Assembly: GCF_003627215.1 (NCBI RefSeq)
Contig: NZ_CP032677.1
Span: 3,849,501-3,913,500 of the forward strand
Direction: 5' to 3'
DNA: 64,000 nucleotides
Origin: Pseudomonas sp. Leaf58
Lineage (GTDB): Bacteria; Pseudomonadota; Gammaproteobacteria; Pseudomonadales; Pseudomonadaceae
Made by a program: the position numbers and the translations under genes. Below are positions 12,376 through 24,100 of this stretch, in pieces. The notes under the pieces are model-generated. The model worked only from the letters and a program-made list of their open reading frames with translations, had not been told where the DNA came from and ran no database searches. Numbering within the stretch: position 1 is the first letter of the stretch; every line of letters starts with the position of its first letter.

Positions 12376-13161
12376 TTAGTTCGCGTCTGGGCCGTAGATA
12401 TCGAAGTTGAAGTACTTCTTCTCGATTTCTTTGTACTTGCCGTTGGCACGGATGGCGTCGATGGCCGCGTTGATGCGGTCGACGTTGGCCTTGTCACCCT
12501 TGCGCACAGCAATGCCAATGCCGTCACCGAAGTACTTGGCGTCGGTGAAGGCTGGGCCTACGAAGGCAAAGCCTTTGCCGGCGTCGGTTTTCAGGAAGCC
12601 GTCTTCCAGCAGGGTGGCGTCAGCCACGGTGCCATCGAGGCGACCGGCTGCCACGTCCAGATAGATTTCGTTTTGGGTGCCGTACGGAACCACCGTGGCA
12701 CCTTTGGCGCCCAGCACTTCCTTGGCGAAGCGGTCGTGGATCGAGCCGCGCTGCACGCCAATTTTCTTGCCCTTGAGTTCATCCAGGCTGTCGCTGACGG
12801 TGGTGCCGTCCTTCATCACCAGGCGCGCCGGGGTGAGGTAATAGCGCTTGGTGAAGTCGACCGACTTCTTGCGGTCGTCGGTGATCGACATGGACGACAG
12901 GATGGCGTCGATCTTGCGCACTTTCAGCGCCGGGATCAGGCCGTCGAATTCCTGCTCGACCCAGGTGCACTTGGCTTTCATCTCTTCGCACAGGGCGTTG
13001 CCGATGTCGTAGTCGAAACCGGCGATGCTGCCGTCAGGTTGCTTGAAGGCGAAGGGTGGGTAGGCGGCTTCGATACCGATTTTCAGCGGTTTTTCATCGG
13101 CCTGCGACACCAGGGAAAACACAGACAGCGCCAGGGCGCCAAGCAGTGCGAGCTTCTTCAT
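12376..13161 (-). CDS. aotJ: Arginine/ornithine periplasmic binding protein AotJ
   Basis: 261 residues, SBP_bac_3 family (ArgT/HisJ-like). A Sec signal peptide spans about residues 1-21 ([21 protein letters not shown], mature start near DEKPLKIG). The ligand-fold segments [23 protein letters not shown] and [20 protein letters not shown] are typical. The open frame continues upstream to 13284, but only the ATG at 13161 places the signal peptide at the N-terminus. It feeds arginine and ornithine to AotQMP. Confidence 0.95.
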   Translation of the reverse strand: MKKLALLGALALSVFSLVSQADEKPLKIGIEAAYPPFAFKQPDGSIAGFDYDIGNALCEEMKAKCTWVEQEFDGLIPALKVRKIDAILSSMSITDDRKKSVDFTKRYYLTPARLVMKDGTTVSDSLDELKGKKIGVQRGSIHDRFAKEVLGAKGATVVPYGTQNEIYLDVAAGRLDGTVADATLLEDGFLKTDAGKGFAFVGPAFTDAKYFGDGIGIAVRKGDKANVDRINAAIDAIRANGKYKEIEKKYFNFDIYGPDAN

Positions 13162-13280
13162 CAGGTAACTCCATCGGTACGGGGCAATACAAGGCAGGTA
13201 ACGGCTGCCCGATATGCGAATGGGTACAACGCGAGCCGCGCAGGGTTCGACCAAGGTCGCAGACCACGAGCGAGTGAGTG

Positions 13281-13325
13281 GCATTTTAGCGACAGCCCGG
13301 TAGTCGATATTTCTTCAAAGCGACA
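13281..13325 (-). promoter_or_regulatory. Paired ArgR-like half-sites upstream of aotJ
   Basis: Read on the minus strand, TGTCGC at 13325 is followed by TTTGAAGA and AA (a full match to TGTCGC-N8-AA). A second TGTCGC at 13294 is followed by TAAAATGC and CA (one base off). They are direct repeats 31 bases apart, near three helical turns. Combined with the paired sites at aruC, this supports ArgR control of uptake as well as degradation. Confidence 0.55.
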
Positions 13326-13598
13326 ACTACTTACAGAAGCGCTTGAAACCGCTGCGGGCGATGTTGACAGCCAATGCAAATTATGCAAAAGCGTAAGAAA
13401 TAAAACCTATAGACCTAGCAATTCCTGGGCCTATTATTGGCAAAGCCTTGTACTACGGCAAGTGCAGCGTGCGGTGTTGCCAAAAATGGCTACGGGAATG
13501 CACCGAAACGGGTCGGAATTGTTTCCGCACGCCCCGATCTTGTGCCGGGCCGGTGACAGAACAGTTACCGATGAATGTCGGGTAACAATGAATAAAGA

Positions 13599-13682
13599 AG
13601 CGGGCTTGCCCGCGAACGCTTCAAGTCAGACTACAGCTTAGTCTGAACTGGCGCATTCGCGGGCAAGCCCGCTCCTACAGGG
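13599..13682. repeat. Inverted REP pair downstream of acsA
   Basis: Copies with the core GCGGGCTTGCCCGCGAA (left) and TTCGCGGGCAAGCCCGCTCC (right) face each other, with a small hairpin AGACT-N7-AGTCT at 13628-13644 between them. It lies just after the acsA stop and probably ends or protects the acsA transcript. Confidence 0.75.
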
Positions 13683-13699
13683 GATATTGCCTGGGGGGA

Positions 13700-15661
<1,962 letters not shown>

Positions 15662-16059
15662 CTGTGTTACCTCGGTGTAATAGTTGTTTTTGTATGGAAC
15701 CGTTTGTAACTGTACCAGAGCGACAAAAGCCATTCGACGTTGGTAGTAATTTGGTACGCCCGTTCTGGCCGAGCGCTCTGGCACGCGCCTTTCAGCCAAC
15801 ACGAGGAAAAATCGGCGCACCTAGCACAGGATTGTTACAGATTCTGTCAAAACACTTTATCAAAACACCCACTGTTTCGGCCCTGGCCGCCGCCATAAAA
15901 TTCATCTCGCCAGCAACGGCAAGGCGATTAACTAACTGGTAACAGCCCCCACGAAGGCAAGCGTTAATCTCCCTCTAAACCCGATAGTTAAAACTAGCAA
16001 TACTCGCGGCGCCATAAGCGCCGCGTGCCCCCTCACGACCTTAGACAGGTAAATAGAAA
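15662..16059. other. 398-bp divergent region between acsA and the DUF2790 gene
   Basis: Holds promoters for acsA (leftward) and the DUF2790 gene (rightward). The stretch 15880-16000 is AT-rich. An AANAANAA motif sits at 15691-15684 in front of acsA. A TGGCACG-N4-TTTCA string at 15779-15794 resembles a sigma-54 promoter but lacks the essential GC of the -12 element. No gene is seen. Confidence 0.6.
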
Positions 16060-16314
16060 ATGAAAGCTTTACTGGTATTGGTACTTGGCAGTCTTTGCGG
16101 CGCGGCAATGGCCGGCGAAGCCAAAGATGCTGAGCAGATTCCGGTTGAACAGTACAGTTACTCGCAGCACCTGGACATTGCCCGCGTCATCTCCATGAGC
16201 GAAGTGCCCAATGTGTGCGAAGTCGTGCCAGCGCGCATGACCTACGAGGACTCCAAAGGACAGAAGCACATTCTCGAATACCGCGTGATGGGGAACGGCT
16301 GCTCGAACGGCTAA
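16060..16314 (+). CDS. DUF2790 family small exported protein
   Basis: 84 residues with a signal peptide (MKALLVLVLGSLCGAAMA, cleavage near residue 18) and a compact mature domain with the YSYSQHLDIARVIS and CEVVPARMTYEDSKG segments and two cysteines of the DUF2790 family, which is found in many copies in Pseudomonas. The function is unknown; a periplasmic location is inferred. It stands alone, divergent from acsA and convergent with phhR. Confidence 0.85.
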   Translation: MKALLVLVLGSLCGAAMAGEAKDAEQIPVEQYSYSQHLDIARVISMSEVPNVCEVVPARMTYEDSKGQKHILEYRVMGNGCSNG

Positions 16315-16402
16315 TCCTTGAGATTGGGGCCCCTCCGGGGCCCTTCGCGGGCGGGCCGGCGAAGAATATTGCACTGGATTAACAAGCTACTCATTACCCA
16401 AC

Positions 16403-17962
16403 TTAATCTGTTGACTTGCCAAGCGCATAATCCCGCAACTTGTTGGCAATCGTAGTATGCGAAACCCCCAATCTTTTTCCCAAAGCGCGACTACTGGGAA
16501 ACTCTCCCATCAAACTTTCCAGCACTGCTTTTTCAAAGCGCCCGACAATCTGCGAAAGATCCCCGTCCAGCGAAAACTCGCCCAACGGCTGCCGCACACC
16601 ATAATCCGGCAAACGAATATGTTCGCTCTTGACCACACCGCCTTCGCATAACGAAACGGCCTGGAACAAGACGTTCTCCAACTGCCTTACATTACCCGGC
16701 CAATGGTATTGGCTGAGTTTGTCCATCGCTGCCGGCGCCAGGCGTGGCAGGGCGCAGCCGATCTGCCGGCTAGCCTGGTCAAGAAAGTGCTGCACCAGCC
16801 CTTCCAAGCCATCCATGCATTCGCGCAAAGGCGGAATGTGTAGCGACAAGACGTTGAGGCGGTGGTAAAGGTCCTGGCGAAACTCGCCACGGGCGCACAG
16901 CTCGGACAAGTCCACCTGAGTCGCGCAAATCACCCGCACATCCAGGTACACCTCTTCATCGCTGCCTACGCGGCGGAAGCAACCATCTTGCAGAAAGCGC
17001 AGCAGTTTCACCTGCAGCCGTGGGCTCATCTCCCCTACCCCGTCAAGGAACAGCGTGCCACCGGCAGTCAACTCCAACAGCCCCAGTTTGCCCTCGGCCC
17101 GCGCCCCCTCGAATGCTCCAGGGCCATAGCCGAACAACTCGGTCTCGGCCATCGACTCGGGCAACCCGGCGCAGTTCAACGCCATGAGCGGCGACTGACC
17201 GCGCGGGCTGGCCAGGTGGCAGGCACGCGCCAGCAGCTCCTTGCCAGTACCGGTCTCGCCCTCGATCAGCAATGGCGCATCCAGCGGCGCCATGCGCCGT
17301 GCTTCGCGCACCACAGCCGCCATCACCCGCGAGCTCTGGAAAATGCTGTCGAAACCGCGCAGCTCCTGCTTGCGCACGTTATAGATGCGCTCACCGATGC
17401 GGTCAGCACGGTGCAGGGTCAGCACCGCGCCAGCCAGCGCCTCGCTGTCATCATGCTCGGACTGCAGCGGCGCGATATCGGCCAGGAACACGTCACCCTT
17501 GACCTTGATGCGCAGGCCATTGATGCGGGATTTGTTGGCACGCACCAGCTCCGGCAGGTCGAAGTCCTCCACATAGCGCGCCAGTGGCATGCCCGGCACT
17601 TCGTCCACGCGCACACCTAGCAGCTGCGCCGCCGTACGGTTGGCGGCGACGATGCTGCCGCCCATGTCAATCGAGAGCACGGGGAAATCCAGCGCCCCCA
17701 GCAACGCATTCAGCTCCATGTGCCGCCGTTCGCTGGGCATCAGCCCCACGCGCTTGACGCCAAACACCCCAGCAATGGCCTCGAACTTCGGCCGCAACGC
17801 CTGAAACTGCAAATTGATCAGGTTTGGGCAATGCAAGTAGATGGCGTTGCCATGGTCACCGCCCACCTCGCCACGCAGTACGTTGATGCCGTACTCAACC
17901 AGCAGGTTGAGGATGTCGCGCAGGATGCCAATGCGGTTTTGGCAATGCACTTTGATACGCAT
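16403..17962 (-). CDS. phhR: PhhR, TyrR-like regulator of aromatic amino-acid catabolism
   Basis: 519 residues: an N-terminal ACT domain (about 1-75), PAS domain (about 85-185), AAA+ domain with Walker A GETGTGKE (235-242) and Walker B GTLFLDGVGEM, and a C-terminal Fis-type helix-turn-helix (SRALGKRLGVSHTTIANKL). The sigma-54 contact motif GAFTGA is replaced by GAFEGA (282-287), as expected for TyrR-like proteins that also work at sigma-70 promoters. The ATG at 17962 (MRIKVHCQNRIGIL) is chosen over the open frame to 18070 because it starts the ACT domain. Divergent from phhAB, which it activates in response to phenylalanine or tyrosine. Confidence 0.95.
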   Translation of the reverse strand: MRIKVHCQNRIGILRDILNLLVEYGINVLRGEVGGDHGNAIYLHCPNLINLQFQALRPKFEAIAGVFGVKRVGLMPSERRHMELNALLGALDFPVLSIDMGGSIVAANRTAAQLLGVRVDEVPGMPLARYVEDFDLPELVRANKSRINGLRIKVKGDVFLADIAPLQSEHDDSEALAGAVLTLHRADRIGERIYNVRKQELRGFDSIFQSSRVMAAVVREARRMAPLDAPLLIEGETGTGKELLARACHLASPRGQSPLMALNCAGLPESMAETELFGYGPGAFEGARAEGKLGLLELTAGGTLFLDGVGEMSPRLQVKLLRFLQDGCFRRVGSDEEVYLDVRVICATQVDLSELCARGEFRQDLYHRLNVLSLHIPPLRECMDGLEGLVQHFLDQASRQIGCALPRLAPAAMDKLSQYHWPGNVRQLENVLFQAVSLCEGGVVKSEHIRLPDYGVRQPLGEFSLDGDLSQIVGRFEKAVLESLMGEFPSSRALGKRLGVSHTTIANKLRDYALGKSTD

Positions 17963-18081
17963 GAGGGCCCTCGAAGCGCCAATGTTTTTCAACACCGCGC
18001 GGAAAATTCGTAAAGATAAGCTGACAAAAATGACCAAAACATCAGCGCGACGCCTTGGATTTTCCGACACTTACGCCACTT

Positions 18082-18099
18082 TGTAAAATTATCGTTACG
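18082..18099. promoter_or_regulatory. PhhR/TyrR-type box between phhR and phhA
   Basis: TGTAAA-N6-GTTACG fits the TyrR/PhhR dyad TGTAAA-N6-TTTACA with a perfect left half and 4 of 6 bases in the right half. It is 120 bases before phhA and 120 bases before phhR, so it could serve both. Confidence 0.6.
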
Positions 18100-18218
18100 A
18101 AACCACGGCAAAAAGCCTGCCCGGTCAGCGGCCCGCCCCCGTGCAAAGCAGCCAGCGAAGGGATATTCCTTAGGTATGTTCTGCACATAACAAGAAAAGC
18201 CCTCACCAGGAGAGCCAC

Positions 18219-19007
18219 ATGAAACAGACGCAATACGTGGCACGCGAGCCCGATGCGCATGGTTTTATCGATTACCCGCAGCAAGAGCATGCGGTATGGA
18301 ACACCCTGATCACCCGCCAGCTGAAAGTGATCGAAGGCCGCGCGTGCCAGGAGTACCTGGACGGCATCGACCAACTCAAGCTGCCCCATGACCGCATCCC
18401 GCAACTGGGCGAGGTCAACAAAGTGCTGGGCGCCACCACCGGCTGGCAAGTTGCCCGAGTACCGGCGCTTATCCCCTTCCAGACCTTCTTCGAATTGTTG
18501 GCCAGCAAGCGCTTCCCGGTCGCCACCTTCATCCGCACCCCGGAAGAGCTGGACTACCTGCAAGAGCCCGACATCTTCCACGAGATTTTCGGCCACTGCC
18601 CGCTGCTAACCAACCCCTGGTTCGCCGAGTTCACCCACACCTACGGCAAGCTCGGCCTGGCCGCGACCAAGGAACAACGCGTGTACCTGGCGCGCTTGTA
18701 CTGGATGACCATCGAATTCGGCCTGATGGAAACTTCGCAGGGCCGCAAGATCTATGGTGGCGGCATCCTCTCGTCGCCGAAAGAGACCGTCTACAGTTTG
18801 TCTGGCGAACCTGAGCACCAGGCCTTCGACCCCATCGAAGCCATGCGTACCCCGTACCGCATCGACATTCTGCAACCACTGTATTTCGTGCTGCCGAACA
18901 TGAAGCGCCTGTTCGATCTGGCCCACGAAGACATCATGGGCATGGTCCATAACGCCATGCAGCTGGGCCTGCACGCACCAAAGTTTCCACCCAAGATCGC
19001 AGCCTGA
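18219..19007 (+). CDS. phhA: Phenylalanine 4-monooxygenase PhhA
   Basis: Hydroxylates phenylalanine to tyrosine using O2 and tetrahydropterin. 262 residues, the short bacterial form that has only the catalytic domain. Iron ligands are the two His of HEIFGHCPLL and the Glu of WMTIEFGLM. ATG at 18219 is preceded by the ribosome site AGGAGAG. An AACAAGAA motif at 18189-18196 lies in its leader and may bind Crc/Hfq. Forms an operon with phhB, 39 bases downstream. Confidence 0.96.
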   Translation: MKQTQYVAREPDAHGFIDYPQQEHAVWNTLITRQLKVIEGRACQEYLDGIDQLKLPHDRIPQLGEVNKVLGATTGWQVARVPALIPFQTFFELLASKRFPVATFIRTPEELDYLQEPDIFHEIFGHCPLLTNPWFAEFTHTYGKLGLAATKEQRVYLARLYWMTIEFGLMETSQGRKIYGGGILSSPKETVYSLSGEPEHQAFDPIEAMRTPYRIDILQPLYFVLPNMKRLFDLAHEDIMGMVHNAMQLGLHAPKFPPKIAA

Positions 19008-19046
19008 GCGACCTTGCCGATAACAACTCGAACCGGAAAACACCAC

Positions 19047-19403
19047 ATGAATGCCTTGAACCAAGCCCATTGCGAAGCCTGCCGCGCCGACGCCCCGAAA
19101 GTCACCGACGAGGAGCTGGCCGAGCTGATCCGCGAAATCCCGGACTGGAACATCGAAGTGCGTGATGGCCACATGGAGCTGGAGCGCGTGTTCCTGTTCA
19201 AGAACTTCAAGCAGGCCCTGGCGTTCACCAATGCCGTGGGCGAAATCGCCGAGGCTGAAGGCCACCACCCGGGCCTGCTGACCGAGTGGGGCAAGGTCAC
19301 CGTGACCTGGTGGAGCCACTCGATCAAAGGCCTGCACCGCAATGACTTCATCATGTGCGCGCGCACTGACAAAGTGGCAGAGACGGCTGAAGGCCGGAAG
19401 TGA
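19047..19403 (+). CDS. phhB: Pterin-4a-carbinolamine dehydratase PhhB
   Basis: 118 residues. Regenerates the quinonoid pterin cofactor after each PhhA cycle by dehydrating 4a-hydroxytetrahydropterin. The PCD/DCoH signature [14 protein letters not shown] followed by [11 protein letters not shown] carries the active-site histidines. The frame is open from 19014, but the ATG at 19047 ([15 protein letters not shown]) is the family start. Followed by a strong terminator. Confidence 0.95.
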   Translation: MNALNQAHCEACRADAPKVTDEELAELIREIPDWNIEVRDGHMELERVFLFKNFKQALAFTNAVGEIAEAEGHHPGLLTEWGKVTVTWWSHSIKGLHRNDFIMCARTDKVAETAEGRK

Positions 19404-19414
19404 CCACCTAGAGA

Positions 19415-19440
19415 ATGGGGCCCCAGGCCCCATTTTTTTT
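19415..19440 (+). terminator. Rho-independent terminator of phhAB
   Basis: Stem ATGGGGCC / GGCCCCAT with a 3-base loop, followed by an eight-T run. It lies 12 bases after the phhB stop. Confidence 0.9.
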
Positions 19441-19592
19441 GGCCAGAATATCCGCTGTTCGCCCGCAAAACCGACAAGCGACCGGTAAAAAACCGAAACT
19501 GTCATCCAGACTTGTGTATCCTGCCCCAGCTTTGCGAAGCTCCAAACGCGCCTGGCGCAGACTTTTCACTCACACTTGCGAGGAACGACGAG

Positions 19593-19721
19593 ATGCATGA
19601 AATCCCGAATCTTCCCTTCCCAAGCCTGAACCCAGAAGAGCCAACCGTGACCGTTCACGCCGAACCGGCAGCAGCCGTCGAGCAGGATGGTGACGATCAA
19701 TCCAGCGCTGACCAGGAATAA
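19593..19721 (+). CDS. Conserved-looking 42-aa acidic protein
   Basis: Starts MHEIPNLPFPSLNPEEPT and ends DGDDQSSADQE. ATG at 19593 with GAGGA about nine bases upstream. The composition is proline-rich then acidic, with no signal peptide or membrane segment, so probably intrinsically disordered. It has its own upstream gap after the phhAB terminator and lies 91 bases before an MFS gene. I believe similar short proteins are annotated in other Pseudomonas genomes, but no function is known to me. Confidence 0.6.
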   Translation: MHEIPNLPFPSLNPEEPTVTVHAEPAAAVEQDGDDQSSADQE

Positions 19722-19812
19722 CTGCGCATCCCCCGACTGTGTGAAAACGGCTGACCTGCGGGCGACCCCCGTCATCACGTTTTCACACCGTCCAGAACCC
19801 TCGTAGGCCCCC

Positions 19813-21012
19813 ATGCCCGATTCACCGCGCCCCCTTGCGGTCACTCTGCAAGTTGTTTCCATCGTCCTCTTCACCTTCATCGGTTACCTGAACATCGGCA
19901 TCCCGCTGGCCGTTTTGCCCGGTTATGTGCACAACGACCTGGGTTTCAGCGCCGTGGTCGCGGGCCTGGTGATCAGCGTGCAGTATTTGGCCACGCTGCT
20001 CAGCCGCCCTACCGCCAGCCGCATCATCGACAACCACGGCAGCAAGAAGGCGGTCATGTATGGCCTGGCCGGTTGCGGGCTCAGCGGGGTGTTCATGCTG
20101 GCCTGTGCCTTCCTCACCCATATGCCCTGGCTGAGCCTGGCTTGCCTGCTGGTCGGCCGCCTGGTGCTCGGCAGCGCCGAAAGCCTGGTGGGCTCGGGTG
20201 CGATTGGTTGGGGGATTGGCCGGGTCGGCGCCGGTCATACCGCCAAGGTCATCTCCTGGAACGGTATCGCTAGCTACGGCGCACTGGCTATCGGCGCCCC
20301 GCTGGGCGTGCTGATGGTCAAGGGCCTAGGGCTGTGGAGCATGGGTGGAAGCATCATCCTGCTGTGCGCGCTCGGCCTATTACTGGCCTGGCGCAAACAG
20401 CCGGCACCGATTGTCAGCGGCGTGCGCCTGCCGTTCCTGCGGGTGCTGGGCAAAGTGTTCCCGCATGGCTCGGGGCTGGCGCTGGGGTCGATCGGCTTCG
20501 GCACCATTGCCACCTTCATCACCCTGTACTACGCCAGCCGCGGCTGGGCCAATGCGGCGCTAACCCTGAGCCTGTTCGGTGCCAGCTTCATCAGTGCGCG
20601 GTTGCTGTTCGGCAACCTGATCAACCGCCTGGGCGGGTTCCGGGTGGCCATCGCCTGCCTGGCGGTGGAAACGCTTGGGCTGCTGCTGCTGTGGTTGGCG
20701 CCCAGCGCCGAACTGGCGTTGGTGGGTGCCGCGCTGAGCGGGTTCGGCTTCTCGCTGGTGTTTCCTGCCCTAGGGGTGGAGGCGGTGAACCAAGTGTCGG
20801 CGGCCAACCGCGGGGCGGCGGTGGGGGCGTATTCGCTGTTCATCGATTTGTCGCTGGGGGTGACCGGGCCGCTGGTGGGCGCGGTGGCGGCGGGGTTCGG
20901 CTTTGCCTCGATGTTTTTGTTTGCGGCGGCTGCGGCGGCTTGTGGGTGGGTGTTGAGCCTGTATCTGTACCGGCAGGCTCGGCAGCATAGGGATCACTTA
21001 CAAAAAGCCTGA
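19813..21012 (+). CDS. MFS transporter, YhhS/YfcJ-like
   Basis: 399 residues with about 12 hydrophobic segments, an inner-membrane major facilitator. The loop-2 motif region is [19 protein letters not shown] (the family's G-x-x-x-D-R-x-G-R-R equivalent). It looks like the UPF0226/YhhS drug-efflux-like group, but the substrate cannot be told from sequence. The last 250 bases are markedly GC-rich with a run of GTG/GCG codons, normal for high-GC membrane genes. Confidence 0.8.
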   Translation: MPDSPRPLAVTLQVVSIVLFTFIGYLNIGIPLAVLPGYVHNDLGFSAVVAGLVISVQYLATLLSRPTASRIIDNHGSKKAVMYGLAGCGLSGVFMLACAFLTHMPWLSLACLLVGRLVLGSAESLVGSGAIGWGIGRVGAGHTAKVISWNGIASYGALAIGAPLGVLMVKGLGLWSMGGSIILLCALGLLLAWRKQPAPIVSGVRLPFLRVLGKVFPHGSGLALGSIGFGTIATFITLYYASRGWANAALTLSLFGASFISARLLFGNLINRLGGFRVAIACLAVETLGLLLLWLAPSAELALVGAALSGFGFSLVFPALGVEAVNQVSAANRGAAVGAYSLFIDLSLGVTGPLVGAVAAGFGFASMFLFAAAAAACGWVLSLYLYRQARQHRDHLQKA

Positions 21013-21029
21013 TCGTTGCGCTGCCTGTG

Positions 21030-21064
21030 CTGGCCCCTTCGCGGGTAAACCCGCTTCTACACTG
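21030..21064. repeat. Single REP unit after the MFS gene
   Basis: One copy of the 35-bp unit, core CTTCGCGGGTAAACCCGCTTC, between the convergent MFS and dehydrogenase genes. Confidence 0.75.
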
Positions 21065-21087
21065 AGGGCAGCGCCGTACCTGCGAAA

Positions 21088-21104
21088 GGGCTGCAAAGCA
21101 GCCC
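21088..21104. terminator. GGGCTGC-AAA-GCAGCCC hairpin between convergent genes
   Basis: Perfect 7-bp stem with an AAA loop, 15 bases beyond the stop of the minus-strand dehydrogenase gene. The same hairpin recurs at three other gene ends in this window. Confidence 0.55.
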
Positions 21105-21118
21105 CCCGGAGCCTGAAG

Positions 21119-24100
21119 TCAGCGCTGGGCGTACTGCAACACCACTTCCAGCGGGTGGCGCATCTGCCGCTCGGTCATGCGCTTGACTTGGCTACGGCAC
21201 GAGTAACCCGTCGCCAGCGGCTCGCCTTCCTTGTCCAGCTTGGTCGCCCAGCTCTGCTCGAAGATGGTCCGCGACGTTTCCTGGTTACGCGCTTCGTGCC
21301 CATAGGTGCCGGACATGCCGCAGCAACCGGTTGCCTCGGTCACCAGCTTCAGCCCCAAACGGGCAAACACCTGCTCCCATTGTTTGGTGCTGGCCGGCAC
21401 GTTGGTCTTCTCGGTGCAGTGCGCCATCAGGCGGAAGTTGCCCGGCGCGGTCGGTGCCTGTTCCGGCAGCACATCCATCAGCCACTCCTGCGGCAACAGC
21501 ACCTGCGGGCAACCGTCCAGGCCCGGCACTTTCGGGTACTCCTGGCGGTACACCAGGGTCATCGCCGGGTCCAGGCCTACCAGCGGCACGCCGCAGTCGG
21601 CCAGGGCCTTGAGTTGGCTGGCATTGCGGATCGCCGCCTTGGCGAACGCACCAAGGAAGCCCTGCACGTGCAGCGGCTTACCGTTGGCGCTGTACGGCGC
21701 CAGGAACACCCGGTGGCCCAGGCGGTGCGCCAGGTCGATGAAGGCCGCCAGCAGCGGCGTCTCGAAGTAGCGGGTGAAGGCGTCCTGCACTAACACGATG
21801 CTGCGCTCGCGCTGGGCCGGGGTCAGTTCGCGCAGCGCCGGCACGCTGGCCACGCCGACGCGGCAGCGGGTCAGCGTGGCCTGGAAGTTGAAGCGGCTGA
21901 TCAGCGGGCTGTCGACCATGCCCACTTTGTCGGCCAGCAGCTTGCTGACCCACTTCGAGCCCATCACTGCGTTGTATAGCCCCGGCGCGTGCGCCAAGTA
22001 GGGGATGCTGAACTCCAGCGAACCGATCAGGTAATCACGCAGCGGGCGCTGGTAGCGGCCGTGGTACAGCTCGAGGAAGCGCGAGCGGAAATCCGGCACA
22101 TTGACCTTGATCGGGCACTGCCCGGCGCACGACTTGCACGCCAGGCAGCCGGCCATGGCGTCGTACACTTCATGGGAGAAGTCCTCCTGCCCCTGGCTGC
22201 GTGCGCGGTTATTGCGCAGGCGCGCCGGCAGGCCCTTGAGCCAGGACACCTTGTTGCGCGCCGCGGCCAGCACGTCGATGTTCGCTTCGCCTTGCAGGCG
22301 CAGCCACTCGCGCATCAGCGAGGCACGCCCTTTGGGCGAGTGCTGGCGCTCGCGGGTTGCCTTCCACGATGGGCACATGGCGTCGTTGGGGTCGTAGTTG
22401 TAGCAAGCGCCGTTGCCGTTGCAGTGCACGGCGCTGGCGAAGTCTTGCCAGACGCGCTCGTCGATGGTGCGGTCGAGGTCGCCGCGCAGGGTCACGCCAT
22501 CGACCCTGGTCAGGCCTTCGACGCTGTCCGGCGGGGTGCAGATTTTGCCGGGGTTAAGCTGGTTGTGCGGGTCGAAGGCGCCTTTCAGGCGCTGCAGCGC
22601 CGGGTACAGCTCGCCGAAGTACTCCGGCACATATTCCGAACGCAGGCCCTTGCCATGCTCGCCCCACAACAGGCCACCGTAGCGTTTGGTCAGTGCCGCC
22701 ACAGCGTCGGAAATCGGTTTGACTAGCGCGGCCTGGGCCGGGTCTTTCATGTCCAGCGCTGGGCGCACGTGCAGCACGCCTGCATCGACGTGGCCGAACA
22801 TGCCATAGGCCAGGCCGTAGCCATCGAGCAGCGCGCGGAACTCGGCGATGTAGTCGGCCAGTTGCTCCGGCGGTACTGCGGTATCTTCCACGAATGGCTG
22901 CGGGCGCACTTCACCTTCGACGTTGCCCAGCAGGCCCACCGAGCGCTTGCGCATGACGTAGACGCGGGTCACCGCCTCGGCGCCTTCAGCCAGGGTATGG
23001 CCCAGGCGCTCGACGCTGGTGTCCACCTGCAAGTGCTCGACAAAGGCCTGCACCCGGGCATTGACCTCGGCCGGCTCGTCACCGCAGAACTCCACCAGGT
23101 TGATACCCAAGGTCGGGCGCTCGGGGTCGGCCGGGAAGTATTCGGCGACGCTGTGCCAGACGATGTCCTTCATCGCCAGCATCAGCACCTTGGAGTCGAC
23201 CGTCTCGATCGACAGCGGCTTGTGCGCCATCAGCGCATTGGCGTCACGCAGGGCATCCATGAAGCTGCTGTAGCGCACGTTGACCAGCACCGCGTACTTG
23301 GGAATCGGCAGCACATTGAGCTTGGCCTCGACCACGTAGCCCAACGAACCTTCGGCACCGCACAGCACGCTGTTGAGGTTGAAGCGGCCTTGTTCGTCGC
23401 GCAGGTGCGCCAGGTCGTAGCCGGTCAGGCAGCGGTTGAGCTTGGGGAAGGTGGTTTCGATCAGCTCGGCCTGGGTTTCCTGGATCTCCCGCGCCATGCG
23501 GTACACCTCGCCAACCCGCCCGGGCGCGGCGCAAGCCTGCGCCAATGCGGCATCGTCGATCGGCAGGCTGTGCAGGCGCTCACCACCGAGCAGCACGCTG
23601 TGCAGCTCCAATACGTGGTCGCGGGTTTTGCCGAAGGTGCAGCTGCCCTGGCCGCTGGCGTCGGTGTTGATCATGCCGCCGACGGTGGCGCGGTTGGAGG
23701 TGGACAGCTCGGGGGCGAAGAACAGGCCATGCGGCTTGAGCGCGGCGTTGAGCTGGTCCTTGACGGTACCGGCCTGCACCCGCACCCAGCGCTCCTCGAC
23801 ATTGATTTCGAGGATGTTGTTCATATGCCGCGACAGATCGACCACGATACCGTCGGTGAGCGACTGGCCGTTGGTGCCGGTGCCACCGCCGCGCGGGGTC
23901 AGCTTGACCTGCTGGAAGCGCGGCTCACCCATCAGCGTGGCGACCCGCGCCACATCGTCGGCGTCCAGCGGGAACACCGCCGCCTGAGGCAAGCGCTGGT
24001 AAATCGAGTTGTCGGTGGCCAGCACTGTGCGGGTGCCGTAGTCAGCACTGATTTGGCCACGGAAGCCGCTATTGCGCAGGGCTTCGAGAAATTCGGGGTA

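Larger units (their letters stand above)
13162..13699. other. 538-bp aotJ-acsA gap: aot promoter region and an inverted REP pair
   Basis: The stretch next to aotJ holds ArgR-type half-sites (13281-13325). The stretch next to the acsA stop holds an inverted REP pair. Between them (about 13330-13590) the DNA is relatively AT-rich with no convincing gene. Confidence 0.65.

Noticed and set aside
15779..15794. Sigma-54-like promoter TGGCACG-N4-TTTCA before the DUF2790 gene
   Set aside because: The -12 element lacks the nearly invariant GC, and the site is about 270 bases from the gene.
16327..16343. GGGCCCC/GGGGCCC hairpin after the DUF2790 gene as terminator
   Set aside because: There is a stem but no T-run, and the GC tract may be fortuitous.
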